DNA from: CAVTJX01 sp963735175
GTDB taxonomy: Bacteria > Electryoneota > RPQS01
Assembly: GCA_963735175.1 (NCBI GenBank)
Contig: CAVTJX010000016.1
Span: forward strand, 880,406-944,405
Length of the DNA stretch: 64,000 nt
Direction: 5' to 3'
Shown: one piece after another, positions 22,305 through 30,888 of the stretch
How the letters are laid out: the number at the start of each line of letters is the position of its first letter
Numbering within the stretch: position 1 is the first letter of the stretch
Notes under the pieces: model-generated
What the model saw: only the letters and a program-made list of their open reading frames with translations
Told to the model about the DNA's origin: nothing
Database searches by the model: none
Made by a program: the position numbers and the translations under genes

Positions 22305-23148
22305 GCTGATTCAGCTCATGAAACCCACGATCATGCTGCTCGTGGTGTTGACCGGGGCGACGGCGCTGGTCTTAGAGGGCAGCTTCAACCACCGCCCGCT
22401 CCTCTTTACCGTTGTCCTGATCGCCCTAACCCTCGCCGGCGGCAGCGCGAATGCGCTCAACCAGTATTTTGAGCGCGATATCGACGCGCGCATGAGCCGC
22501 ACGCGCCACAAACGTCCGCTGCCCAAGGGCACGATCACGCCGCGCGAGGCGCTGGTCTTCGCCGTTTTCATCGGCTTCGTCTCCATTATTGTCTTCGCCG
22601 CCGCGTTTAATGGGCTGTCTGCGGCGCTCGCCGCGGCGACGATTCTTCTTTACGGCCTTTTTTATACGCTCTACCTGAAGCCGCGCACGCATTTCAACAT
22701 CGTCATCGGCGGCGCGGCGGGGGCGATGGCCCCGGTCATCGCCTGGGCGGCGGCCACGGGCACGCTGGCGTGGACGCCGTGGATCCTGTTTGCCATCGTC
22801 TTTCTCTGGACGCCGCCGCACTTCTGGGCGCTGGCGCTCTGCGTCAAGCGCGATTACGAGGCCGTCAAGCTGCCGATGCTGCCGGTCATCAAGGGCGACG
22901 CCGAAACGCGGCGGCAGATTCTGCTTTACACGCTGGTGACAGTGGCCTTCAGCCTCGCGCTGCTGCTGGTGAAGGCAGGGGCGGTGTATCTGCTGGCCGC
23001 CGTCGTGCTCGGTTACTTTTTCGTCGCCAAGGCGCTGCGCGTCTTTCGCCAGCAGGAGAATACGCAGGCGTGGAGCCTGTTTAAATACTCGATTATCTAC
23101 TTAATGACGCTGTTTGTGGCGATGATCGCCGACAGCGTCGTGCACTGA
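22267..23148 (+). CDS. ctaB: Protoheme IX farnesyltransferase (heme O synthase)
   Basis: Makes heme O from protoheme, feeding ctaA. UbiA family: ANALNQYFERDIDARMSRT carries the NxxxDxxxD prenyl-diphosphate motif, then RHKRPLPKG and WTPPHFWALALCVKRDYE, both diagnostic of CtaB/COX10. Start at ATG 22267 (or 22279) overlaps the ctaA 3' end by about 38 bases, so translation is coupled. Nine membrane segments. Intact. Confidence 0.93.
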   Translation: MKAPMFRVRKLPELIQLMKPTIMLLVVLTGATALVLEGSFNHRPLLFTVVLIALTLAGGSANALNQYFERDIDARMSRTRHKRPLPKGTITPREALVFAVFIGFVSIIVFAAAFNGLSAALAAATILLYGLFYTLYLKPRTHFNIVIGGAAGAMAPVIAWAAATGTLAWTPWILFAIVFLWTPPHFWALALCVKRDYEAVKLPMLPVIKGDAETRRQILLYTLVTVAFSLALLLVKAGAVYLLAAVVLGYFFVAKALRVFRQQENTQAWSLFKYSIIYLMTLFVAMIADSVVH

Positions 23149-23234
23149 GCAAATGCATCGCCGTGGTGACTCCGCCAGAGTCACCCGTCCGCATCTCGAA
23201 TTAATACGATAATCTCCCGCTCAATGGACTACGC

Positions 23235-23832
23235 ATGGAATACAAACCCTCCCGCAAGTGGCACACGAACCGCCTGCTGCTCTGGATTCTGCGTCCCCTT
23301 TGCCGTGCTGATGTTCGGCTTCGCCTTTGCGCAGGTGCCGCTCTTCGGCATGTTCTGCAAGGCCATCGGCATCAACCTTTCGCCCCTGAACACCGTCACC
23401 GAAGGCGGCACGGGGCGCGAGGTGAAGATCCTCTTCACGGGCGTCGCCGCCGACAAGCTGCCGGTGGTCTTCAAACCCAAACGGGCGATTCAAACGGTGG
23501 AAGTCGGCACCCGCTTTGAAAATGAGTACCGCTTCGTCAACATGTCGACGATTCCGTCTTCTTCCGCCCCGTGCACTCGATTCTACCCGAAACAGCCTCG
23601 AAGAAGTTCACGATGATGAAGTGTTTCTGCTTCAACGACCAGGCCTTTAGGTCCCCACGAATCGAAATCCTTTCCCGTGATTTCGATTTTCTCCGCGGAC
23701 CTCGATCCCAACATCTCCGAGGTCACGGTGAACTACACGCTCTTTAAGAAAGACCCGCGCGACATGGAGCGCAACCGCACCGTGCCCGACGTCGCGCCCG
23801 AAGCCAAAGAACAGGCGGCGAGAGTCCCATGA
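23235..23832 (+). CDS. ctaG: Cox11/CtaG copper chaperone for CuB (frameshifted)
   Basis: Delivers copper to the CuB site of CoxA. One N-terminal membrane segment (VPFAVLMFGFAFAQVPLFGMFC), then a periplasmic immunoglobulin-like domain with MMKCFCFNDQAF, the CFCF copper-binding motif. Frame changes near 23290, 23555 and 23655. The end at 23832 overlaps the next small gene (ATGA). Confidence 0.88.
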
Positions 23833-23990
23833 GTGATTTTGCCCTGCGCCCGCCGGAATTAAAGCGGCGTAACCGCACGCTCGTCATCGTCATGCTGGTG
23901 GTGGCGCTCCTGACCGCCGCCGCGGGCACGCTCTTTTTGCGCCATTTCGGCTTTCACGCCGCGCAGTCCGCCGACATCAAATACCATTAA
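23829..23990 (+). CDS. Small single-span membrane protein between ctaG and coxC
   Basis: 53 aa: MSDFALRPPELKRRNRT, then one membrane segment (LVIVMLVVALLTAAAGTLFL) and a short tail. It overlaps the ctaG stop by four bases and ends 13 bases before coxC, so it is translated with the oxidase genes. Charge pattern puts the N-terminus in the cytoplasm. Short membrane proteins at this place in cytochrome oxidase operons (cox small subunits or assembly factors) are common but weakly conserved; I cannot name a family. Confidence 0.7.
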   Translation: MSDFALRPPELKRRNRTLVIVMLVVALLTAAAGTLFLRHFGFHAAQSADIKYH

Positions 23991-24003
23991 CCGCCTTTGA
24001 CGC

Positions 24004-24802
24004 ATGTCTCATCCCTCCCGGCCACGTGAGATCGGCCACGACAAGATTCATCTGCCACCATCCAGTTATTGGCCGGCGATCCTCGCCTTTTCGCTGGCGC
24101 TGGTGCCGCTGGGTTTGCTGCTCGCCATGTGGGGCGGCAAAGCCGCCGTGATGGTGCTGACCGTAGGCGGCCTCGCCACCGTCATTGGCATGATGGGCTG
24201 GGCAAACACGGTGATCCGCGAAACCGCCACGCTGCCCAATCGCGTCGAGGACGAGAAGTGGCTGCGCCTGGGACTGTTGCTGTTCCTCGTTTCCGAGACC
24301 GCGCGATTTTTGCAACGCTCTTCGTGCATCATTCCAGAGTCGTCTTTATCTCCCGCAGTGGCCGCCTCCCGGCGCGCCCGAGTTGAAGACCACATTGCCC
24401 GCGATTGCCACGCTGCTGCTGATGGCGAGTTCCGCCACTATGCAGTGGGCGCACGCGGCGCTCGTGCGCAACCGCCGGCGCGCTGCCGGTCTCTGGACGC
24501 TGGCGACCATTACGCTCGGGACGGTATTTCTCGGCTTTCAGGGCCATGAGTGGGGCTTTCTCAAGTCTTACGACAAATTCACACAAACCGGCGGCACCTT
24601 CGGCACGACGTTCTATGCTATGACCGGCTTCCACGGACTGCACGTGATGGTCGGCCTCGTGATGCTGATCCTCGTCTGGTTTCGGATGCGCCTCGGACAC
24701 TTCGACCCCGAGCGCCATTTCGCCTTCATCGCCGCTGCCTGGTACTGGCACTTCGTCGACTTCGTCTGGGTGTTGCTGTTCTTCACCGTGTATTTGTTCT
24801 GA
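24004..24802 (+). CDS. coxC: Cytochrome c oxidase subunit III (two frameshifts)
   Basis: Seven-helix subunit III. Motifs: GLLLFLVSE (helix with conserved Glu), LFVHH, PQWPPPGAPELKTTLP in a shifted frame, QGHEWG, FGTTFYAMTGFHGLHVMVGL, and the end WYWHFVDFVWVLLFFTVYLF. Frame breaks near 24305 and 24370. It closes the operon and is followed by a strong terminator. Confidence 0.92.
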
Positions 24803-24824
24803 CGGTCTTTCCGCCGCCGCATAC

Positions 24825-24859
24825 AAAACGGGCTGTCTCATCGCGAGACAGCCCGTTTT
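24825..24859. terminator. Bidirectional intrinsic terminator between coxC and the cbb3 operon
   Basis: A 15-bp perfect stem (AAAACGGGCTGTCTC) around ATCGC, with A tract before and T tract after, so it can end transcription on both strands of these convergent operons. Confidence 0.92.
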
Positions 24860-24918
24860 CATTTAGGAATACACCTCTGGCCTTCCCCTGCTTCAGCAGG
24901 GGAACGGGAAGGGGTCTC

Positions 24919-25599
24919 TTAGTGGCAGCAGGCGTGCCCGCCCGCCACGGCCATGAGTCCCATCACTCCGCGCCACACCAGCACACCCGCCGTCAGCGCC
25001 AGCACCACTTCTCCCGCCACCGCGCCGAAGCGGCTCCGCTTCCGGGGAATCGCGCGCAACAGCGCCCCGATGCCCAACAGCGCGGGCGACGTCCCCAAGC
25101 CAAAGGCCGCCATCAGACCCATGCTCAAAACCGGTTCGCCCGCGGCTGCGCTGCGCGCCACCATCGCATACAGCAGCCCGCATGGCAAGAGCGCCGCCGC
25201 CGCACCCAGCAGCAGCGGCGCCACCGCGCCCGCCCGCAGCGACAGTTTCGCCAGCGCGACCGAGAGCCGCGGCAGCCCGCCGCGCGCCGTTGAAACGCGC
25301 GCGAATATCAGAATCGCCAGCATCAGCACGCCGCCGCCCAGCGACACATAGGCCGTCATCCGCCCCAGCGCGCTCCCACCCGCGAGCGCCGCGCCGACGA
25401 AGCCCACCATCAAGCCCAGCGCCGCGTAGCTGACAAGCTTGCCGGACACAAACAGCAGCGGTCCAAACGCGCCGCGCCGCGACAGTCCCGCCCGGCACCC
25501 CAGCGAGGCCAGCGGGCCGCACATGCCAATGCAGTGCAGCGACCCGAAAAGGCCCGCCGCGAAGGCCGCCGCCAGATCCGGCACCAGCATCGCGTTCAT
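24919..25599 (-). CDS. TauE/SafE-like (UreH-type) membrane protein of the cbb3 operon
   Basis: 226 aa, about six membrane segments, starting GLFGSLHCIGMCGPLASL with the CxxxC pattern of the UreH/DsbD-like family that accompanies ccoGHIS in many genomes. A second pattern, AALLPCGLLYAMV, follows in the middle. These proteins are thought to help copper or thiol handling during cbb3 assembly. It ends in GGHACCH, a likely metal-binding tail. Last gene of the operon, 3 bases after ccoH. Confidence 0.8.
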   Translation of the reverse strand: MNAMLVPDLAAAFAAGLFGSLHCIGMCGPLASLGCRAGLSRRGAFGPLLFVSGKLVSYAALGLMVGFVGAALAGGSALGRMTAYVSLGGGVLMLAILIFARVSTARGGLPRLSVALAKLSLRAGAVAPLLLGAAAALLPCGLLYAMVARSAAAGEPVLSMGLMAAFGLGTSPALLGIGALLRAIPRKRSRFGAVAGEVVLALTAGVLVWRGVMGLMAVAGGHACCH

Positions 25600-25602
25600 G
25601 CG

Positions 25603-26094
25603 CTACCCTTCCACAAAGAAGTTTACCTTGCGCGCCAGCGTGCGCGCGCCTCCGGCAAGCTGCACTTCCGCCTGCCACGCGCCGTGCTCCAGCGGTCGCG
25701 GCAGCACCACGAGGTAACGCCCCTGGCCGATGCGCGTCACCGGCAGCGCCGCCACGTCCAGTCGCTGGTTCGAGGGCCGGTAAAAGCCCACGCTGCCCAA
25801 GAGCGAATCCGCGGGCTGTCCCGCCGCGCTCACCGTCAACTCCACAAGCGGCTGGTCGGCGTAGGCGCGCGGCAGCGCCTTTACACCCACGCTCCAGCCG
25901 GCGGCGTCGCTCTGCGCCTCGCGCTCGGCCAGTTCGCGCAAGTTGTAGCCCTGCTGATAGTAGTCGTGGCTGACGAGCTGCGGCTTGTTTTGGAACGCCA
26001 GCGTCACAAACGCCATGTTCACCGCCACGAACGCGGTCACGAAGATCGTGATCCCCGTCGCCCAGATGCGGTCCTTGCCGAAGTATTTTTTCAT
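25603..26094 (-). CDS. ccoH: CcoH/FixH cbb3 oxidase assembly protein
   Basis: 163 aa. One N-terminal membrane segment (GITIFVTAFVAVNMAFVTLAF) followed by NKPQLVSHDYYQQGYNL, the FixH signature, and a periplasmic beta-sandwich ending ARKVNFFVEG. Required for stable assembly of CcoN with its copper in known systems. ATG 26094 chosen because the family starts near KKYFGKDRIWATG. Confidence 0.88.
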   Translation of the reverse strand: MKKYFGKDRIWATGITIFVTAFVAVNMAFVTLAFQNKPQLVSHDYYQQGYNLRELAEREAQSDAAGWSVGVKALPRAYADQPLVELTVSAAGQPADSLLGSVGFYRPSNQRLDVAALPVTRIGQGRYLVVLPRPLEHGAWQAEVQLAGGARTLARKVNFFVEG

Positions 26095-26112
26095 ACTTGC
26101 GCCGCTTGCCAA

Positions 26113-27571
26113 TTAGTGATCGCTGTGATGATCATCCTCATCCTCAGACTCCTCGTCGTCATGGTGGATCGGCCCAAGAAAAACGGTCTGGCCCGCGCTG
26201 AGCAGCGCGCCGTGTTCGAGCAGGCGGAACGCGATCGGTGTCTCTGCCGTGGAAATCCGCTTGCGCGGCAGCAGCACAAACGCCTCGGCGCTGATCCGTT
26301 CGCCCGCCTTAACGGTAAACGGCTGGCCGGGCACGAGCAGCTCCGCGCCTTGCGGGCCGTCCAGCGCAATCGTGATCGTGCGCGCCGCGGCGTCGGTGTT
26401 CGTCACGTGCAGATGAAACAGATTCCGCACCAGACCGTTGTCCTGCACCAGGTAGGGCACGCCCGGCGAGCGCGCCACCGACAGTTCGATGATCTCGCGC
26501 CCCACGAGCCGCGCGGTAAACACGCCCACCAGCGCCAGCAGCACCAGCGTGTAGAGCACGACGCGCGCCCGCAGCGTACGCTTCGGCTGCTTGGCCAAAC
26601 CCGCCAGCGAATCGTAGCGGATCAGCCCGCGCGGCTTGCCGAGGCGCGTCATCACCGTGTCGCAGGCGTCGATGCAGGCCGTGCAGCTCACGCATTCCAG
26701 TTGCAGCCCGGCGCGGATGTCGATCCCCGTCGGGCAGACCTGCACGCAGCGTTTGCAGTCGATGCAGTCGCCGAGGTTCGTCGGTTCATCGGGCCGCCGC
26801 GCGCCGCGCGGTTCACCCCGCGCCGGATCGTAGCCGACGATCAGCGAATGGTCGTCCAGCATCACCGCCTGAAAGCGCGCGTAGGGACAGAGAAACGTGC
26901 AGAACTGCTCGCGGAACCAGGCGAAGTTCCAGTAGGTAATCGCCGTGATGACGAGCGCCGTGATGAGCGCCGCCGCGTGGTCCGCGCCGAAGTTCACCAG
27001 CATGCCGAAACTCACGCGTGGCCCCACGAAATACGCCGTAAAGCTGAAGGCCAGCAGCACCGACAGCGCCAAATACAGCGCGTGCTTCGTGACCTTCTTG
27101 CTCCAGTAGGCGTCGTCCTTCGGCCCGCTGTCGAGCTTCCTGCGCTTCAGCGGCGTGCCTTCGATCCAGCGTTCCAAACGGCGGAAGACGCCTTCGAGAT
27201 ACACTGTCTGCGGACACGCCCAGCCGCACCACAGCCGCCCCAGAAGCGCGCTGAAAAGGAAACAGCCCCACCGCCGCCATCAGCAGGAACAGCGCCAGCA
27301 GATAGAGATCCGTGGCCACAAACGTCACGCCGAAAATGCTGTAGCGGCGGCCCGGAATGTCGAACCGCAGAAACGGCTGCGAGCCCACGGACAGCCACGG
27401 CGCCGCGATGTAAAACACGATCAGCAGCGAATAGACGACATTCCGCGCCCGCGCAAAGCGGCCCTTCACCGCATCGGCGTACACCCAGCGGCGCGCGCCC
27501 GCCTCACCGATGGTCGCCGAGCGTGACGGCTGCAGCGCCGCGTCGTTCCGGGAAGTGGAAACGGTAGGCAT
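26113..27571 (-). CDS. ccoG: CcoG/RdxA/FixG ferredoxin-type cbb3 assembly protein (one frameshift)
   Basis: About 485 aa. N-terminal membrane region (PFLRFDIPGRRYSIFG), LWCGWACPQTVYLEG, CTFLCPYARFQ, then two 4Fe-4S motifs CIDCKRCVQVCP and CVSCTACIDAC, and a C-terminal Ig-like periplasmic domain. In known systems it reduces copper for cbb3 assembly. The frame breaks near 27260; removing one T from the TTTT run there restores PFSALLGRLWCGW. It ends in an unusual acidic/histidine-rich tail (HHDDEESEDEDDHHSDH) that could bind metal. Start overlaps the ccoP stop (TGATG). Confidence 0.9.
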
Positions 27572-28200
27572 CAGCTCTTCTTCGCCGCGCTGCTGTCCGC
27601 CGCGGCCGCTGGTGGGAGTCGGCTTCGCGATACGGCCTGCATGTCGAATTTCTCGCCTTCGGCTTTCTTGCCCTCCACCGGCGGCGGCGTCTGCCACAGC
27701 GACGCGACGTACGCCGCAAGGTTTTTCACCTTGCGCTCGCCCAGCACCGGCCCCCACGTGGGCATGCCCTTGGCCGCCACGCCGTTCAGAATGACCGCGC
27801 GAATGCTGTCTTCCAGCGGACTGTGAATCCAGAAGGCGTCGGTCAGGTTCGGGCCGATGCCGCCCTCGGCGTGCGTTCCGTGACAGCTCACGCAGAACGT
27901 GCGGAAGGATTTCTGCCCGGCGGCCACCGGGTCCTTGTCCAGCGCGCCCGAAGCCTCCAGCTCCAGTTCGCGCTGCTCCTGCACGCGCGCCGCCTGACTC
28001 ACCGCGGCTTGCAGTTCGCTCTGCGGCAGAATATCGAACATGTGCACAACGGGAAAATACACGAGGGCGAAGAGAATCCCAGCATAGAACATATTCACCC
28101 ACCAGCGCGGCAGCGGGTTATCTTCTTCGTGAATGCCGTCATAATCGTGATCGGGCAGCGTCTGGCCCGGATCGTTATCGTTTTTCGGTGCGGTGATCAT
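27571..28200 (-). CDS. ccoP: cbb3 oxidase cytochrome c subunit CcoP, monoheme
   Basis: 209 aa. DGIHEEDNPLPRWWVNMFY is the CcoP/FixP N-terminal motif, followed by one membrane segment (GILFALVYFPVVHMF) and a cytochrome c domain with a single CVSCH and GMPTW as Met ligand region. Classical CcoP has two heme-c domains, so this one is short by about one domain; the Ala/Lys-rich tail contains no second CxxCH. Hands electrons to CcoO in the periplasm. Intact frame. Confidence 0.9.
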   Translation of the reverse strand: MITAPKNDNDPGQTLPDHDYDGIHEEDNPLPRWWVNMFYAGILFALVYFPVVHMFDILPQSELQAAVSQAARVQEQRELELEASGALDKDPVAAGQKSFRTFCVSCHGTHAEGGIGPNLTDAFWIHSPLEDSIRAVILNGVAAKGMPTWGPVLGERKVKNLAAYVASLWQTPPPVEGKKAEGEKFDMQAVSRSRLPPAAAADSSAAKKS

Positions 28201-28403
28201 GGAAGATTCCTGTGCGGTTCGGACGAAGTCGGGGAGTTGAAGTCGCCGCCCTCGTCAAAGGGCAGATGGCTCTGGCGCCGGAAGCGGTCCCGGCCTCCCC
28301 GGTAGGTCCAGATGACGATGCCGATGAACAGCAGCAAAAAGAAGACGAGGCCGACGCGCGCCCACAGCGTGGCGCCGACGAAGCCCAGCACGTCCATGAT
28401 CAT
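28197..28403 (-). CDS. ccoQ: CcoQ-like small subunit of cbb3 oxidase
   Basis: 68 aa with one membrane segment (VGLVFFLLLFIGIVIWTY) and a charged tail (RGGRDRFRRQSHLPFDEGG) typical of CcoQ/FixQ, which stabilises the oxidase complex. Its start and stop each overlap neighbours by four bases (ccoNO and ccoP). Confidence 0.8.
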   Translation of the reverse strand: MIMDVLGFVGATLWARVGLVFFLLLFIGIVIWTYRGGRDRFRRQSHLPFDEGGDFNSPTSSEPHRNLP

Positions 28404-30601
28404 GGCAGCCTCGCCGGCGAATGCGCGGGCGGCATCTGGCCCATCCGCTGCAAGTAGGCGATCAACGCTACCACTTCCTTAGTCGGCCGCGCCCGTGTAA
28501 CCCTCGGCCTCCAGCCGCACCCCGATCTGCCCCGCCTGCGCCGACAGATCCTCCTGCGCGTGGGTGATGGCGTCATCCGTGTAGGGCACACCCAGCGTCC
28601 GCATCACGCTCATCTTGGCCCCAACGTCGCCGCTGTTCAGCGGATCCTCCAGCAGCCACGGATACGCCGGCATGATCGACCCCGGCGTCGTCGCCCGCGG
28701 ATTCTGGAAATGCAAATAATGCCAGTGGTCGGGATACTTGCCGCCGACGCGCGCCAGATCCGGCCCGATGCGCCGCGAACCCCAGAGGAACGGATGGTCG
28801 TATTCAAATTCGCCCGGCTTGGAATAGTCGCCGTAGCGCAGCACTTCGTCGCGCATCGGACGGATCTGCTGCGAGTGGCAGTTGTTGCAGCCCTCGCGCA
28901 GATACAGGTCACGTCCTTCCAGCTCCAGCGGCGTATAAGGCACGGCGGCCGAGGCGTACAGCGGCACGTAGCTCTTGGGCAGCAGCAGCGGCCCGATTTC
29001 AATCACCCCGCCCACCGTCGCCGCCAGCAGCGCCAGGATCGTAAACGCCAGCGGTTGCCCCGTCAACAGGTGGTGCCAGAGCGTGCGCGGCCCGGGCGTC
29101 TCCACCGCCAGCACCCGCAGCGACGGCGCCTGCGCCGTTTCGTCCGCGACGTTTTTCGCCCCGGCGCAGGTCTTGCGCAGATTGTAGAGCATCAGCAGAA
29201 AGCCCGCGAGGTAAAGCGCCCCGCCCACCACGCGCATGTGATAGAACGGCAGAATGCGCTTCGTGGTCTCGACGAAGTTGGGATACATCAGCATCCCGTC
29301 GGCGTCGAAGGCGCGCCACATCAGCCCCTGCATGAGCCCCGCCGTCCAGATCGTCACGATGTAGAGCAGCATGCCGATGGTGGCGATCCAGAAATGCAGA
29401 TTGGCGAGGCTCTTCGAATACAGCTCGCGCCGCCAGAGGCGCGGCACCATCCAGTAAAACACGCCGAAGATCATGAAGCCCACCCAGCCCAGCGCCCCGG
29501 CGTGGACGTGCGCCACGGTGTAGTCCGTGTAGTGCGTCAGCGAATTCACCGCCTTGATGGACATCATCGGCCCCTCGAAGGTCGACATGCCATAGAAGGT
29601 GATGGCGACGACGAAGAACTTCAGAATCGGGTCCTCGCGCACCTTGTCCCACGCGCCGCGCAGCGTCAGCAGGCCGTTCAGCATGCCGCCCCACGAGGGC
29701 GCCAGCAGGATCAGGCTGAAGACCATCCCCAGCGTCTGCGCCCAGTCGGGCAGCGCCGTGTAATGCAGATGGTGCGGCCCGGCCCAGATGTAGACGAACA
29801 CCAGCGCCCAGAAGTGCAGCACCGAGAGCCGGTAGCTGTAGACGGGCCGCCCGGAAGCTTTCGGCAGAAAGTAATACATCATCCCCAGAAACGGCGTCGT
29901 CAGCACAAAGCCCACCGCGTTGTGCCCGTACCACCACTGCACCATCGCGTCCTGCACCCCGGCAAACACCGAGTAGCTCTTGAAGAGCGTCACCGGCAGC
30001 GCCAGCGAATTGACGATGTGCAGCAGCGCAATCGTCACCACCGTGGCGATGTAGAACCAGAGCGCGACATACAGATGCCGCTCGCGCCGCTTGACGATGG
30101 TGCCGAAGAAGTTGACGCCGAAGATCACCCACACCAGCGCGATCAGCACGTCCAGCGGCCACTCCAGCTCCGCGTATTCCTTGGAGGTCGTCATGCCCAG
30201 AAGCAGCGACGCCGCCGCCAGCACAATGATGAGCTGCCAACCCCAGAAGTGCAGCTTGGAAAGCAGATCCGAGACCATGCGCGCTTTCAACAGCCGCTGC
30301 GAGGAGTAATAGACGGCGGCGAAGATCGCGTTCATCGCAAAGGCGAAGATGATCGCGTTGGTGTGCAGCGGCCGCAGCCGGCCGAAGGTGATGAACGACA
30401 CGCCGCCGTTGAGCTGCCAGAAGGCCAGCTCCAACGCGACGTACAGGCCCGCCAGCATGCCCACCACGCCCCAGACGAGCGTGGCGACGGCGAATTGCCG
30501 GGTGATGCGGTCATCGTAGGCGAAGCTCTCGAGCACCGGGGAACCGGGAACAGCCTTGGGCCGCACCGGGGTGACGGGAGCCGCCGGGGGAGGGATGACA
30601 T
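28400..30601 (-). CDS. ccoNO: Fused cbb3 oxidase subunits I and II (CcoN-CcoO)
   Basis: N-terminal two thirds are CcoN: RLRPLHTNAIIFAF, WWYGHNAVGFVLTTPFLG (CuB His), GPHHLHYTALPDW and VAHVHAGALGWVGFM (heme ligands). It runs directly into CcoO: YTPLELEGRDLYLREGCNNCHSQQIRPM with one heme c, GSRRIGPDLARVGGKY. Near 28485 an extra T makes a stop after TGAAD; without it the frame reads on as KEVVALIAYLQRMGQ, the normal CcoO end, to 28400. Start: GTG 30566 is in frame, but ATG 30601 has AGAGG seven bases upstream and would fit if the C/G run at about 30590 has an indel. High-affinity terminal oxidase for low oxygen. Confidence 0.9.
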
Positions 30602-30650
30602 GCTCAAACCTCTGGAAGTATAGGCAGGAAGAAAATGCGAAGGAAGGGAA

Positions 30651-30830
30651 TCAGGGAGCGACCGGCGGCTCGGGCGGCTTGGAGGGCGGAGGTGAATCGT
30701 CGAGCAGGATGCGCCGCGCGGGCGTCTCCAGATCCTCGAACTGATCCTGCCTCGCCGCCCACAAAAACAGCAGCACGAACACCAGCGCCAGCAGCAGCGC
30801 CAACGGCAATAGAAGATAAATGATATTCAT
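30651..30830 (-). CDS. ccoS: CcoS cbb3 oxidase maturation protein
   Basis: 59 aa: MNIIYLLLPLALLLALVFVL then LFLWAARQDQFEDLETPARRIL, matching the CcoS signature (WAVRSGQFDDLEGPAHRIL). Needed for heme and CuB insertion in known cbb3 systems. ATG 30830 chosen because the family starts here. Lies between ccoI and ccoNO. Confidence 0.9.
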   Translation of the reverse strand: MNIIYLLLPLALLLALVFVLLFLWAARQDQFEDLETPARRILLDDSPPPSKPPEPPVAP

Positions 30831-30842
30831 ACGTCTGTGTAG

Positions 30843-30870
30843 GGGAGGGTTAAGTCTTCGCAACCCTCCC
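30843..30870 (-). promoter_or_regulatory. Hairpin just upstream of ccoS
   Basis: GGGAGGGTT and AACCCTCCC form a perfect 9-bp stem with a 10-nt loop, ending 12 bases before the ccoS ATG. There is no normal ribosome binding site next to the ATG; the purine-rich arm GGGAGGG is the only similar sequence and would be hidden in the stem. May limit ccoS translation or stabilise processed mRNA. Confidence 0.45.
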
Positions 30871-30888
30871 GGCTTAAAAACATATCGT

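Noticed and set aside
28560..30623. A 687-codon open frame on the plus strand opposite ccoNO, and similar long antisense frames opposite lpd (42511-43848), ccoG (25534-27567), the CPBP gene (6482-8017) and the GH172 gene (10775-12790)
   Set aside because: They are rich in Arg, His, Pro and Gln, show no known motifs and mirror well-supported genes; high GC at third codon positions creates such frames.
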